DNA of 64,000 bases from Pegea sp. RAD2-039 (taxonomy: Eukaryota > Chordata > Thaliacea > Salpida > Salpidae): positions 620,001-684,000 of the forward strand of contig JAQGEQ010000179.1 of assembly GCA_034620365.1 (NCBI GenBank). Direction: 5' to 3'. The notes beneath the pieces were generated by a model. The model was not told the origin of the DNA, searched no databases, and worked only from the letters and a program-made list of their open reading frames with translations. The position numbers and the translations under genes are program-made. Below, piece by piece: positions 50,001 to 61,000 of this stretch. Within the stretch, counting starts at the first letter, position 1; each line of letters begins with the position of its first letter.

Positions 50001-53000
50001 TTTGCAGATTCAAGAGAAGAACAACACAATAAAGATGGCAACTTCAAATCTTTCCTTAAATCATGAACAGTCATCTAAACTACAAGATGAGGTGAAATAA
50101 CTCATCTTACCAACTTGATACAAATACATAATCTTCAGGTGAAATCTTATAATGACATCATCCAAAACCTCACAAAAGAATTAGAAGATCATCAATCTGA
50201 AAATAGGAACAACATCCAAAAATATGAAGATTTGAAGGAGCAAAACTCTCAACTATCCAAAGATTTACTACAAAATAAAGAAAAGGTTTTCCCATCTCTT
50301 CCCAGATTCACTTTTATGTCTGTCTTCCGCAGATGTTGGCTCTTCAACAGACCTTGTGTGATGTAAAATCGGAAAATGAAAACTTCAAAACATCTCACAT
50401 GTACTCCAACAGTGATTTCAAGGAGATGAAGATCAAATCTCAGAGGTAGGAAGTTCAAGATTTGTCAATTATTTAACTGAAGTTGAAATAGTTTGGAGGA
50501 AGAACTGGAAAAGGTTCATAAGATGCTTGAAGACCAGCAGATTGAGATTGAAATAAAAGATAAGGACATCAGTGATTTGAAAGATGATTTAATTAGTTGT
50601 GAACATTTCATCAACGGCAAAGATGATGAAGTTAAAAAAAACTAATTTTGGTCGAAATTGTTTTTTCAGTTGTCAATTTCAGATACTTGCTTTAAATGCT
50701 CAACTTTTAAAGATGAAGACATCTTCAGACACTGCTAGACGGAAGATACAAGATTCTGTTGAAACGGAAAGACTTAAATCATCAGATTTAAGAAGAAAAT
50801 TTGATGAAAAGATATCATTGATTGAAACTTTAGAAAAAGTGATTTAAAATTGAAAATGAAATTTGTTACTGAGATGTAATTTCAACAGAGGTTGCATGAT
50901 ATTGAAGATGAGAAGCAGAAGACGAAGGAAGAGTTGTTGACGGCAGATAATAATTTACAAAACCGTTTTAATGAGATTCACAAGTTGCAAGAAACTTGTG
51001 CCAACTTGGAAGTGAGTTAGAAGTCGATGACGAAAAGAAAATAACAAATTGTTGATAGACTGAAATTGAGAGAATAAATTTTGAAAAAACTAACTGCGAA
51101 AATGGAAAGAAGAATTTACAAAATCAGATTGAAAATCTCAACTCTTTGTTGGAAGAAACAAGAGAAGACTGTAGAAGATCTGTCTTGGAGGTAGGATTGA
51201 AAGAAGTTTTAATGTCGAATCAACATCTTATTTCAGTTAGCTCATGTTGAAGAACGTTTGAGATTAAGTGAACAAAATTGTAAATCACTTCAACAAGAAC
51301 TTACAAATCGAATTCAAATGTATGCTAGAGTTGAACAGAGTCATCAAAATCTTCAAGTACATCTTCATTTGCTCCTAAATCCTCAACACTTGATACGTAT
51401 CTGATCTTCGATCTTCATCTTATTATCTTTATCTTCTTTTTAACTTCTTCTATCTTCATTTTTTCCTCGATCTTCATCTTTTAATCTTTATCTTTTAATC
51501 TTTATCTTTTGATCTTTATCTTTTGATCTTCATCTTTTGATCTTCATCTTTTGATCTTCATCTTTTGATCTTCATCTTTTGATCTTTATCTTTTAATCTT
51601 CATCTTTTGATTTTTATCTTTTGATCTTTATCTTTTGATCTTCATCTTTTAATCTTTATCTTTTAATCTTTATCTTTTAATCTTCATCTTTTAATCTTCA
51701 TCTTTTGATTTTTATCTTTTGATCTTTATCTTTTGATCTTCATCTTTTGATCTTCATCTTTTGATCTTCATCTTTTGATCTTCATCTTTTGATCTTCATC
51801 TTTTGATCTTCATCTTTTGATCTTCATCTTTTGATCTTCATCTTTTGATCTTCATCTTTTGATCTTCATCTTTTGATCTTTATCTTTTAATCTTCATCTT
51901 TTGATCTTTATCTTTTAATCTTTATCTTTTAATCTTTATCTTTTGATCTTTATCTTTTGATATTTATCTTTTGATCTTCATCTTTTGATCTTTATCTTTT
52001 GATCTTTATCTTTTGATCTTCATCTTTTGATCTTTATCTTTTTTATCTTTACCTACTCCTCGATCCCCATCAATTGGTCCTCATCAATTGATCCTCATCT
52101 GCTTTTGATCTTCACTAATCTTTCAGCTTTCAGTTAAAAATTGATGAAATTGAATCAAGCTCAAAGAATTGCAAACATGACCTAAGCGATAAGATGAGAG
52201 AATTGAACTTCATCAAGTGACTCTTCATCCGGATCTTACAGCTGAAATCATTAAAGACTTTTACAGGCAACGACTGGAAGACTCAGTTAAACAACGACAT
52301 CAAGTGGAGAGCCAATTGATCAAAAGCGAGAGCTTCAGGAATGAGTTCAGTTTCAAACTAAACAAATCAGAAGAAAGTAATCGAAGTCTTCAAGTTCAAG
52401 TTAGATACTCCTCTTGTGACGTCATTCAGTTATGGTGACGTCATTGGTTTGTTTTAGATGACGTCACTGCAAGATCGTAACTCTAAACTGATGGAAAGTT
52501 TAGAGAAGGAAAGATTGAGATCTCGTGAATTAGAAGAAGATCTGCATCAGATGAAGACACAATCGGATGAGATGAAAGCAGCTCATGAAAGAATTAAAAA
52601 AGATCATTTGCATCTTGTTGCGGAGGTTTGTTGAATATCTGATTGAGATCTGTAGTGATCAGGAAGAGATGCAGATGAAAAAGAAGCAGGAAGTAATCAG
52701 TAGTCTCACTGGAAGCGAGAGGAGCGTTAAAGAAGCGATGAATGCGATCGGACGCGATTTGATGGATGCTACTCAGAGCAGTAAAAATTTAAAAGAGCAA
52801 GATGAGAAGAATCAAAAGATTGTGAGTGATCGACCTCGCATCAGCTCTTCATCTTTGTGATCTTTAGATTGCGGATCTGAGATCAGAAGGTGAAAAACTG
52901 AAACGAGATATTCAAAAGAAGGAAGAAGATTTAGAACATAATCGTCGGAAGATCTTAGAGATCACAAAAGACTTTAAAGATCTCAATAATCAGAGTGAAA

Positions 53001-55023
53001 ATGCTCATTCCAAAGAGATGAAGATGATCGCGAGACTCGATGACGTCATTAAAGAAAACATCCGGATCAAGAGAAATTTAGAAGAGCTGAATCAGGAAGT
53101 AGAGGACCTTCGAGAAGAGGTCGAGATCCTTAAGGGGATCACAGAAAGATTTTTATGAGAGTTTTTTGTAGGCGAAGGATTACAAACAGAAGATGGATGG
53201 GATGAGAAGAGATTTGAAGTCTTCCGAGAAAGGAAAGATTCGATCTGAGAGTGATGCTGCGGAGTTAGAAGAAGAGAAGATGGTGAGAGGTGGATTTTCT
53301 TCTCATCTTTTTTCATCTTATTTGTCATCTAGCGTATAATGGATAAATTGAAGATTGAAGTTGAAAAAAAAGAACTCGCTGTTTCAGGAGTAGCTGAAAA
53401 AGAAGCTCATATTGCTCAATTAAAGGTCCTCATCGCTGATCTTTATCAATTGATCTTCATCACTTGATCTTCATCACTTGATCTTCATCACTTGATCTTC
53501 ATCAATTGATCTTCATCACTTGATCTTCTTCACTTGATCTTCATCACTTGATCTTCATCACTTGATCTTCTTCACTTGATCTTCATCACTTAATATTCAT
53601 CAATTGATCTTCATCACTTGATCTTCATCAATTTATCTTCATCAATTGATCTTCATCACTTGATCTTCATCACTTAATATTCATCAATTGATCTTCATCA
53701 CTTGATCTTCTTCACTTGATCTTCATCACTTGATCTTCATCACTTGATCTTCTTCACTTGATCTTCATCACTTAATATTTATCAATTGATCTTCATCACT
53801 TGATCCTTTTAACTTGATCTTCATCACTTGATCTTCTTCACTTGAGCTTCTTCACTTGATCTTCTTCACTTGATCTTCATTAATTGATCTTCATCAATTG
53901 ATCTTCTTCACTTGATCTTCTTCACTTGATCTTCATTAATTAATCTTCTTCACTTGATCTTCATCACTTGATCTTCATCACTTAATATTCATCAATTGAT
54001 CTTCATCACTTGATCCTTTTAACTTCATCAATTTCTAACTTCTAGGCTCAACTGAAACAGCGTACAGCTGAAGTCGAGAAGCTGATGAATCGTCATCAAT
54101 CAGAAGGAAAAGAAAATGTGATGCTGAAAAAAGAAATCAAAGTTCTGAAGCGACAAGTTGGTTTCGATTCAGCTTTCCAGATTCTGACATTTTGTTTGCA
54201 GGTGGAAAAACTACAAAATGAATTGAATCAGGTCTGTAGCCAAAGCAATCAGCTACATTCTGAGAGCCGAGCTGTTGTTGATGGATTTAATAAATGGGTT
54301 TCTGAACAGAAGAACAAAAACCATAAAATGTGTGATTCAATTTCGAAGCAAGAAAAGCAGCTGGTTGAAATGAATGAAGAAAAAAAGTGAGTGGTTGTCG
54401 AATATCGGATGTTAAATTGATGAGTTGTTGTTGTTGTAAAGTCGTTTAAAAACTATCAACTCAGCACTTAAGAAAGAAATTGAAAAGTTGAAAGCAGATT
54501 CGGAAAAATTGATGAAAGAAAGTGAAAAAAATCAGATGTTTCAAAAACATTGTTCTGATCAACAAGTAAAGTGGCTTCTAGTTACTTCAAAGGTTGTTTC
54601 ATGACTTTTTTAGACAATGATTCTTCAACTTCGAGGCAAGATTGCGAGTCTTCAAAGTGAGCAGCATCCGACATCATCTGATGATCCATCAATTAGTGAT
54701 CTTCATAAAAGGATACAACAAAATATATCTTGTATCAAACAACTTAACAAACAAGTAACAGAAATCAACAGAAATAAGATTGCTTTTTAATCTTTCTTCT
54801 TCAGATTAACATCTTAAGCAAAGAAAATAAAAAGCAGCAAGATCTTGTGAAAGATGAAGTTGAGATGAGGAAACATCTTCAAGTCCAACTGCAAAATAAA
54901 GATCAAACTATCATCACCTTGAAAAGTCAGATAGAGGTAGCTGTTGTTTGTTCTTCTGGTTTCTTGTAGATATGATTATTTGTTTTTTAGTCATTAACTG
55001 GAACAAGCAAACGAAGAAATTGA
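44034..55023 (+). CDS. Very long coiled-coil protein, unrecognised
   Basis: More than 35 short exons join into a protein of well over 1500 residues that is almost wholly heptad coiled coil, rich in Glu, Lys, Leu, Gln and Asn. It begins MDSTDEITDLTLKVSLLKEE at 44034 and ends with exon 54991-55023 (SLTGTSKRRN, stop TGA), giving a short basic C-terminus. Examples of clear exons are 44200-44330, 48784-49020, 50140-50285, 52456-52626 and 54202-54387. No motor head, actin-binding, PDZ or membrane segment is visible. The first intron appears to use a GC donor at 44115. Its form fits centrosomal, ciliary, Golgi or synaptonemal scaffold proteins, but coiled coils resemble each other and I do not assign a family. 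Introns carry three large minisatellites. Some exon joins, notably 52.1-52.6 kb, are uncertain. Confidence 0.75.
47480..47795 (+). repeat. Intronic minisatellite, ACCACCTACAA-type units
   Basis: About 20 units of two interleaved forms, ACCACCTACAAAAGA and ACCACTTACAATAA (14-16 bp), fill an intron of the coiled-coil gene between exons ending about 47252 and starting about 47837. Unit lengths vary, and larger blocks of several units are themselves duplicated. Confidence 0.85.
51470..52050 (+). repeat. Intronic 14-bp minisatellite, unit GATCTTCATCTTTT
   Basis: Roughly 40 tandem copies of a 14-base unit with few variants (TTCATC/TTTATC, TGATC/TAATC), in the intron between exons ending about 51356 and starting about 52126 of the coiled-coil gene. 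It is pyrimidine-rich on the coding strand. Confidence 0.93.
53430..54030 (+). repeat. Intronic 14-bp minisatellite, unit GATCTTCATCACTT
   Basis: Roughly 40 tandem copies of a 14-base unit, differing from the array at 51.5 kb at only 2 of 14 positions. Variants include TTCTTCACTT, AATATTCATCAATT and TTCATCAATT, arranged in higher-order blocks. It occupies the intron between exons ending about 53424 and starting about 54045 of the same gene. Confidence 0.93.
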
Positions 55024-55560
55024 AATCGTTTTATTCCGTCCGACTTTAGAAGCTACAATTTCCTAAAATCTTTTTCTAATTATTTTCACTGTGATCAAGA
55101 AATCCGTTCACTTTTTTATATGACTCTGTATTTTATAGTTTTTAATTGATGCCATAATATTGATGCAAATTACAAAAAAATTAATCTTTTAGTTGTTATT
55201 TAAAGTTTCATACTGAGGGTTTTTAGTACAAAAATGCCGTTGAAGTTAGTTACCATAACAACTAGACTTAAATAAGATCTTAAATGTTTATTTGCAAAGA
55301 AGCTTATTCAAGAACTTTTAAAGGATTGATAACCACTTAAGTGTTTATTAATGACTGATTCGGCTTATGTTTAGGAGTAACGGCAATTTTTCTAAGAGCA
55401 AAAGTACAACTTAATGAATTAGAGAAACTGTAAACTTATTAGAGACATCAGAATTTGTGACTAATAAATTAAGATCTTTTTATTCAATATTAAACTCCAA
55501 CCAATACAGTGTAAAGGATTTTTGAAAAACAGGCTGATGAATGGATATAGTTATAAGGAG
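55024..55560. other. Intergenic, 3' flank of the coiled-coil gene
   Basis: Should hold the 3' untranslated region of the coiled-coil gene. No other feature recognised. Confidence 0.4.
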
Positions 55561-55564
55561 GAAT

Positions 55565-55700
55565 AATGCTTTGACCGAGAACGGCCATGTTGGTTGTGTT
55601 CAAGAAGTGTTGAAAACATCTAATGATATTAGGCTGTCCAGGTACTAGAAGCACTGAACGGGCCTGAGTCTCTCGTGTTGATGGTAACAAAATCAAATTG
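55565..55700 (-). mobile_element. Diverged SINE fragment, copy C
   Basis: Read on the minus strand, ACTCAGGCCCGTTC, a CTGGACAGCCTAAT segment and the 3' GGCCGTTCTCGGTCAAAGC line up in order with the second half of SINE copies A and B. Divergence is high and the tRNA-like head is not visible. An ORF that spans it is accidental. Confidence 0.5.
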
Positions 55701-56389
55701 TTAGTACAAATTTCAGTTGTTAAAAATGTTCTTTCCAAAAGTTGTTTAGGATGATTAATTTAAGCTTTAGGACTAATCCAGGATTGAGTCAATAATAAAT
55801 AAATACTTAATGATGATAAAAATTAATGTTAATAATTAAACTCTCAAAGCCCTAAAACGTTCACTATAAAGTTGATAAATGACCTAAGCACCATCTAAGA
55901 GTTTAAAGTAACCTCAACTGATCAACGAAAGTAATATTATCAGTCTTTTCATCGTTTAAAAATTCACTATCTTCTTTAAGTTTTTATGAGAGCTAAAAAA
56001 GAAAATTCGATTTGATAGCAACCCTACAAGATTCTTATGATAATGAGAGTTCTTGTCATAAAACTCAACTTAACCGGGATCGTACGTTTTGTAATTGTTC
56101 GTAAATTTCCTTCAGCTAACACATGTAAAAGTCTTTTCTAACAAAATTAAGTTAAAAATCCTTTCTTTTGAGAAAATTAGTTTTAGGTCAAAATTAAAAA
56201 GGTTTAAACTAATAACTGCTTTTCTACTTTTGAAAAAAAAAACTATTGAAGCTATTGTCCAAACAATTGAATTACTAAAGATTTTGCTTAAACTTCATTT
56301 TCTATAAAACACGATTAGTTATAAGTCAACGCGATAATAGAGAAAAGTTTCTAGAAAATTGGCTGCTAATCTATTTATTCATTCTTTAA
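55701..56389. other. Intergenic, no gene seen
   Basis: AT-rich DNA. The 70-codon open frame at 56095 has no recognisable feature and is not called. Confidence 0.4.
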
Positions 56390-56780
56390 AGGAAAAAACG
56401 AATCTGTTCAGGTAACATTTACGAGATTGGTATGCAAGAAACTTGATATTAAATACGATAATTATGAACATCATCTCAGCTACTTTGGAAATTTGACGGA
56501 CTAAATACAACTTAATTCTTATTCTTAAAAATTCTTCACAATTTATTTGACCTCCAATTCGACACTTTTTCTTCGTTAGTCTTACTATGAAGTTATATCA
56601 ACTTAGACAATACACCTTCATAAACCCATATCAACTAGTACTTGAATTACAACAAATTTGTTTCTTATACTGCACAATTAATACTTATAACCAACTGCTA
56701 TCAGACATTGTAATGTCAGAATATTTTGTGCTGTTCAACCAGAAGTTCAACCGTTTTAATACTTTCAACGTTCTTTGATG
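56390..56780 (+). mobile_element. Decayed LINE fragment, same family as 33.5 kb
   Basis: On the plus strand, ESVQ-x-TFTRLVCKKLDIKYDNYEHHLSYF matches the 33.5-kb copy (ESVQATFTRLVCRKLNIKYD). It is followed by out-of-frame matches for LYQLR and for LLSDIVMSEYFVLFNQKFNR. At least two frame changes and a stop interrupt it, so it is an old copy. The shared 3' tail is not seen. Confidence 0.8.
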
Positions 56781-58000
56781 ATCAGAGATTTTCGCTCCAA
56801 GTTTGGTGATTGATATCTTTGGAATATTCACAAGACCAAGGCTTTGAGAGCATATTTAATTAAAAAACTTACTGTCATCATCTTTAGTAATCTAGCTGAC
56901 ATTAAAGATGATGACATTGTTTTCTCTGTCTTCATGGTTCAAAGTAAACTTTTTGTGCGTGTCAGTGACCTTCTTGACAAGAAGCTGTGGCATGCTAGTA
57001 TATGGAAGGTTTGAGTAGAGTGGTATAACGAGCTTATGATCAAACTGTGCCAACTAGCTTCACTAATACACATGTGATTGAAAGATTTCTTCATTTGATC
57101 TTGTTCTAGCTCAGTGCTGATACTTTCTTAGTCCACCAATTAAAATATCTACTAACTTCACACTGTAATACTTCATCAGAAAAATTTCATGAAAACCATC
57201 ATGTTCAAAACTTTAAATATCTTCTGATATTAAAAAAAATAAATTTACTCATCAACAAACCGTCGTAAGTTGAAATATAAGTCAGCTGTTTAACAGTAGT
57301 GATTGTATTTCACTATTGTATCAATCATCTTTTGTAACTAGTAAAACGTTTAAGACTCCCCCCCCCCTAGATAGCAGCATGCTATTAATGTTATCTGTTT
57401 TTATAAATCTTTTTATTTCGTCTTTTCAAGAATAACTTAATTTCTTGTTTACTTCCATCTAAACGTAGACTTTCTATAATCGGTTTTAAAACTAATAAAA
57501 GAAAATTTCTAAGTTTTTTAAAACAATAACTCAGAACTCATTTGTTTCTAAAGCTTACAATATCATTATTATAACTGATAAAAAGTGTGCAATATCCTGT
57601 GAGATATAAAAATTTATTCCACTTGACAATGTTAGCAAGAACAAAATAAGTTTCATCAGAAACAAAAATATGGCATTTGAAATGGAATTTTTACAAGTTT
57701 TTTTTATGAATCGGAAATAATTTATATCTTAGTTGTACATTTATAACTGTTGATAAGTTAGTATTTGCAATATGTACAAACTGAAAAGAAAAAGATCAGT
57801 AATAATTTTGTATGCATAGAAATACATTTCAAAGGTGTTAGTAGTATACTAAATTATTTAGTTACAAACAAACTTTTGAGCAAAATCAATTCTTTATGAG
57901 TTAATAAAAAAAAAATCAAATTGCTAAAAGTTTAAACTAATAATAATCAAAAGTTAACTTTTATATAATACTGCTAATAATAAATATATGATCTATCTGT
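56781..58000. other. Intergenic, no gene seen
   Basis: AT-rich DNA with a C10 run near 57359. It should include the SLC9A8 3' untranslated region at its right end. Confidence 0.45.
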
Positions 58001-61000
58001 CTAGATGTCCATCTCATCTTCTGAATGAGATGGTCTCGACCTGACTTCTTCATACCATTTATTTGTTAATCTCTGCATCTCACTTCTGTTTAAGATCAAC
58101 TCCTACAAAGACATTATCAATTACAAATCTTAAACGTTTATCAAAATTCAAGTCTTACCCGTTTTGTAATTCTTCTAGTGAAGAATGGAACTAAATATTT
58201 GGCATCGATGTATGCGAAACCTCTAAGACGCAAATTTCCACGAAGGTATCTCTCGTCATACTCTTCTTCAGTTAGCTCTGATATATGATCAGATTCAATC
58301 GCCTGACCCATCTCTTCTGTTTTACTTAACGTCAATCCTCGCGAATAACTCTTCTGGTCATCAATTTGTAAAAACTGAAAAAAAAAAATTCGTTAAAAAT
58401 GAGAAAAATAATCCAATAAAGCTAAGGAACGCCAAACAACCACCAATATCAACACCAAAAACTTTGATAAGTAACTGAAAAGTAGACTACTATCTACGTG
58501 GACAACTAACTACATATTACACTGTATTCATTAGAACATCTTTCACTCGGCCTTTCGTACTTCGCTTTATCTTCCTCTTCAGCAAACCACTGTTAAAATT
58601 GTTCAGATTGCAAACAAATTCAGCTGAAGACTATTTCTCAAATCTTTCAGTCTATTCATTGTAAATGAAACGATGTTGAAACACTCACTTTAACCACAGG
58701 GAAAGTAGCGCCACCAAGAACCAAGATTGTAAATAGTACAATTATCAAGGAGGTAGTAATGATTACATTTCTTTTGTCAGGAGAGTCTAACTCTAAATGT
58801 AGGCTAAGGACATAACAAATAGCTCCACGCAAACCTGTGACAGAAAGTTTTCGATCAGAAGCGATAATTACCTGCTGATTTGAAACTGACCGCTAAACCA
58901 CATAATAAATTGCATCCTTTTCGTAATTTTAGTTTCTCTGAAATGATTAAGAATCCAAGATAAAGGGTAGATATTAAGACCACGTCCAACTAGCAGCAAG
59001 ATCTATAGGATTAAAAACGATTTTTAAGAACATTTTACTCAATTCAGCTAAAAAGCAGTTTGAATTAGTCGGAATATTTATTTGTAGTGAAGTGAAAACA
59101 ACTTTTTATCATTCGAACATCAAATTAGAACCTTTGAATTTTGAAAATAATTTATTTTCACTTCATGTTAAATCAACTATAAACTATTTCTTTTAAACAA
59201 ATTAATTGCTTTTAGGAGCCGACAAATAATTGAATTTCTCCGAGATAACTTCTACCACAAAATACAACATTTTTCTGTAGTAGCTGTGGTTTGAGAAGCT
59301 TCTACAAATCAATATGTTAATATACTTACATTTTCTCTACTGAATACTTGAACAAATTATATATTTACATACATTTATATATATTTCAAGGATATTATTT
59401 AATTTTTATTGTATAATTTGATAAAATCAAAAAACTAATAAGTCAACTCACTATACTCCAAATAACAAAAGCAGGTTGGAAGTTATGCGGAAAACTAAAT
59501 ATTGCCATCCCAAGGTAAGCGAATACACTTGTTTCTGGGTAAAAACATGAATGGCAACAAAAATAGAAATAAATATAAGCTTACCTGTCATAAAAGCAAG
59601 CGATCGTAGCGTTTGCTGCATGTTAATTTGAGTGACTAAAGACAGGTTGCTGTGGGTGTAATGAGACATTACAATCGCTGATAGTAAAATTGCCATTATG
59701 CCTGAGAAGTTAAAAAAGTTGTCGATTTTATAAAACGAGATGTCAACTTTTTATGGGGTTCTAATCGAAAGAAAATTGTGTACTGCGTGACTTTGATAAC
59801 AGCAGTATCTGATGTAGTTGACGGTATTTGTTTCAAAAAAATTGTCTTATTGTAGTAACAACATTACACCCACTCGTCATTTTCTTCTATTTTTTTTTTA
59901 GTAAATTTCTACTAATTTCAACAATTTAAAATGAAAAAAACCTGAAAGTTTTAAGCTTTCTGCAAGTCCATAAGGAACATATGCAAAAATGAACATCATT
60001 CCTAGCTCCAGTGATGGAGTCTTCCTTAAATCCACATGCTTTGTCACGTGATGATAAAGATGGATAGTTAAGAAAAACGATTTGCAAATTTAGAGTTTTA
60101 GATAATTTAATTGATATAAAAGTGAAAAATTGAATTTTTAACATAAAAATTGTTTGAAAGGATATAAGAGCACTGACAAGTCCAATAGCAACTCCTAATA
60201 ATGAAGATCCAAACATCATACGAAGAAAGTCTCCTATAGCAGTTAAGAAGATCTTTGAATGAGATTCATTTGGATTTACATTAGCTGCAAGTTCTTGAAA
60301 AGTGCTAAAAAATCCAAATTTCAAAAGAAATTTCGGAAGATTAAGATTACAGACCTTGTCAATACAATAGATACAGCATCGTTGAGAATACTTTCACCAA
60401 ATACTAACATGTTCAGAGTTGGATCTACATTTAAAGCTTTGAATATTGCAATCGTAGCAACTGGATCTACAGCTGACACGAGAGAACCATATGCAAAGCT
60501 AGCAGCAAAATATAGAGTTGTTATTTAGTGTTGTGACTAACTATCGAAAAGTGTGTTTGTGTAATTTGATTTGAATAAACTAACAAATGTGGTGGGGTTA
60601 TTTAAGTAAATATTTATTTTGAAAAAGTTTTAGATGTTTTAGAAGTAGAAAAATAATTATGAGATCATTTGATCGGTTTAACATCATTTGAAGGGTACTT
60701 GTAACTACTTAAATTGTGTAATTATTTACAAGGTTGCATTCCTAGAGAATTTAAATAACTTTTGAAACGCAAAAATGGGCAAATAACAAGCAATATTGAA
60801 CAATGAATTGAAATATTATTAGCAAGAAGTGATTTTGAATTTGATGTTTAGATTTAAAACCGCTGAAAATACAGAAATGTGAGAACGTACCTATCAGTTA
60901 AAGAAAGGTTATAAGCAATCCCAGCGACACCCATTAAATAAATACCTCCTCCTACAACCATTGCAGATATAAACGTACCAAATACAGCAAATAGTAAAAT

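Noticed and set aside
53092-53328. 78-codon minus-strand ORF rich in Ser
   Set aside because: Antisense shadow of acidic/basic coiled-coil exons on the plus strand.
51470-54030. CRISPR-like regular arrays
   Set aside because: The 14-bp units are directly adjacent with no spacers, sit in introns of a eukaryotic gene, and have no cas genes nearby.
35332-55023. CCDC40 and the plus-strand coiled-coil gene as one duplicated gene
   Set aside because: Only generic heptad composition is shared; the CCDC40 signature blocks are absent from the plus-strand gene.
55490-55738. 82-codon minus-strand ORF as a gene
   Set aside because: It spans the diverged SINE copy C and has no splice-consistent neighbours or protein features.
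57355-57370. C10 homopolymer as a functional element
   Set aside because: A single homopolymer run with no associated structure; may also be a length-error site.
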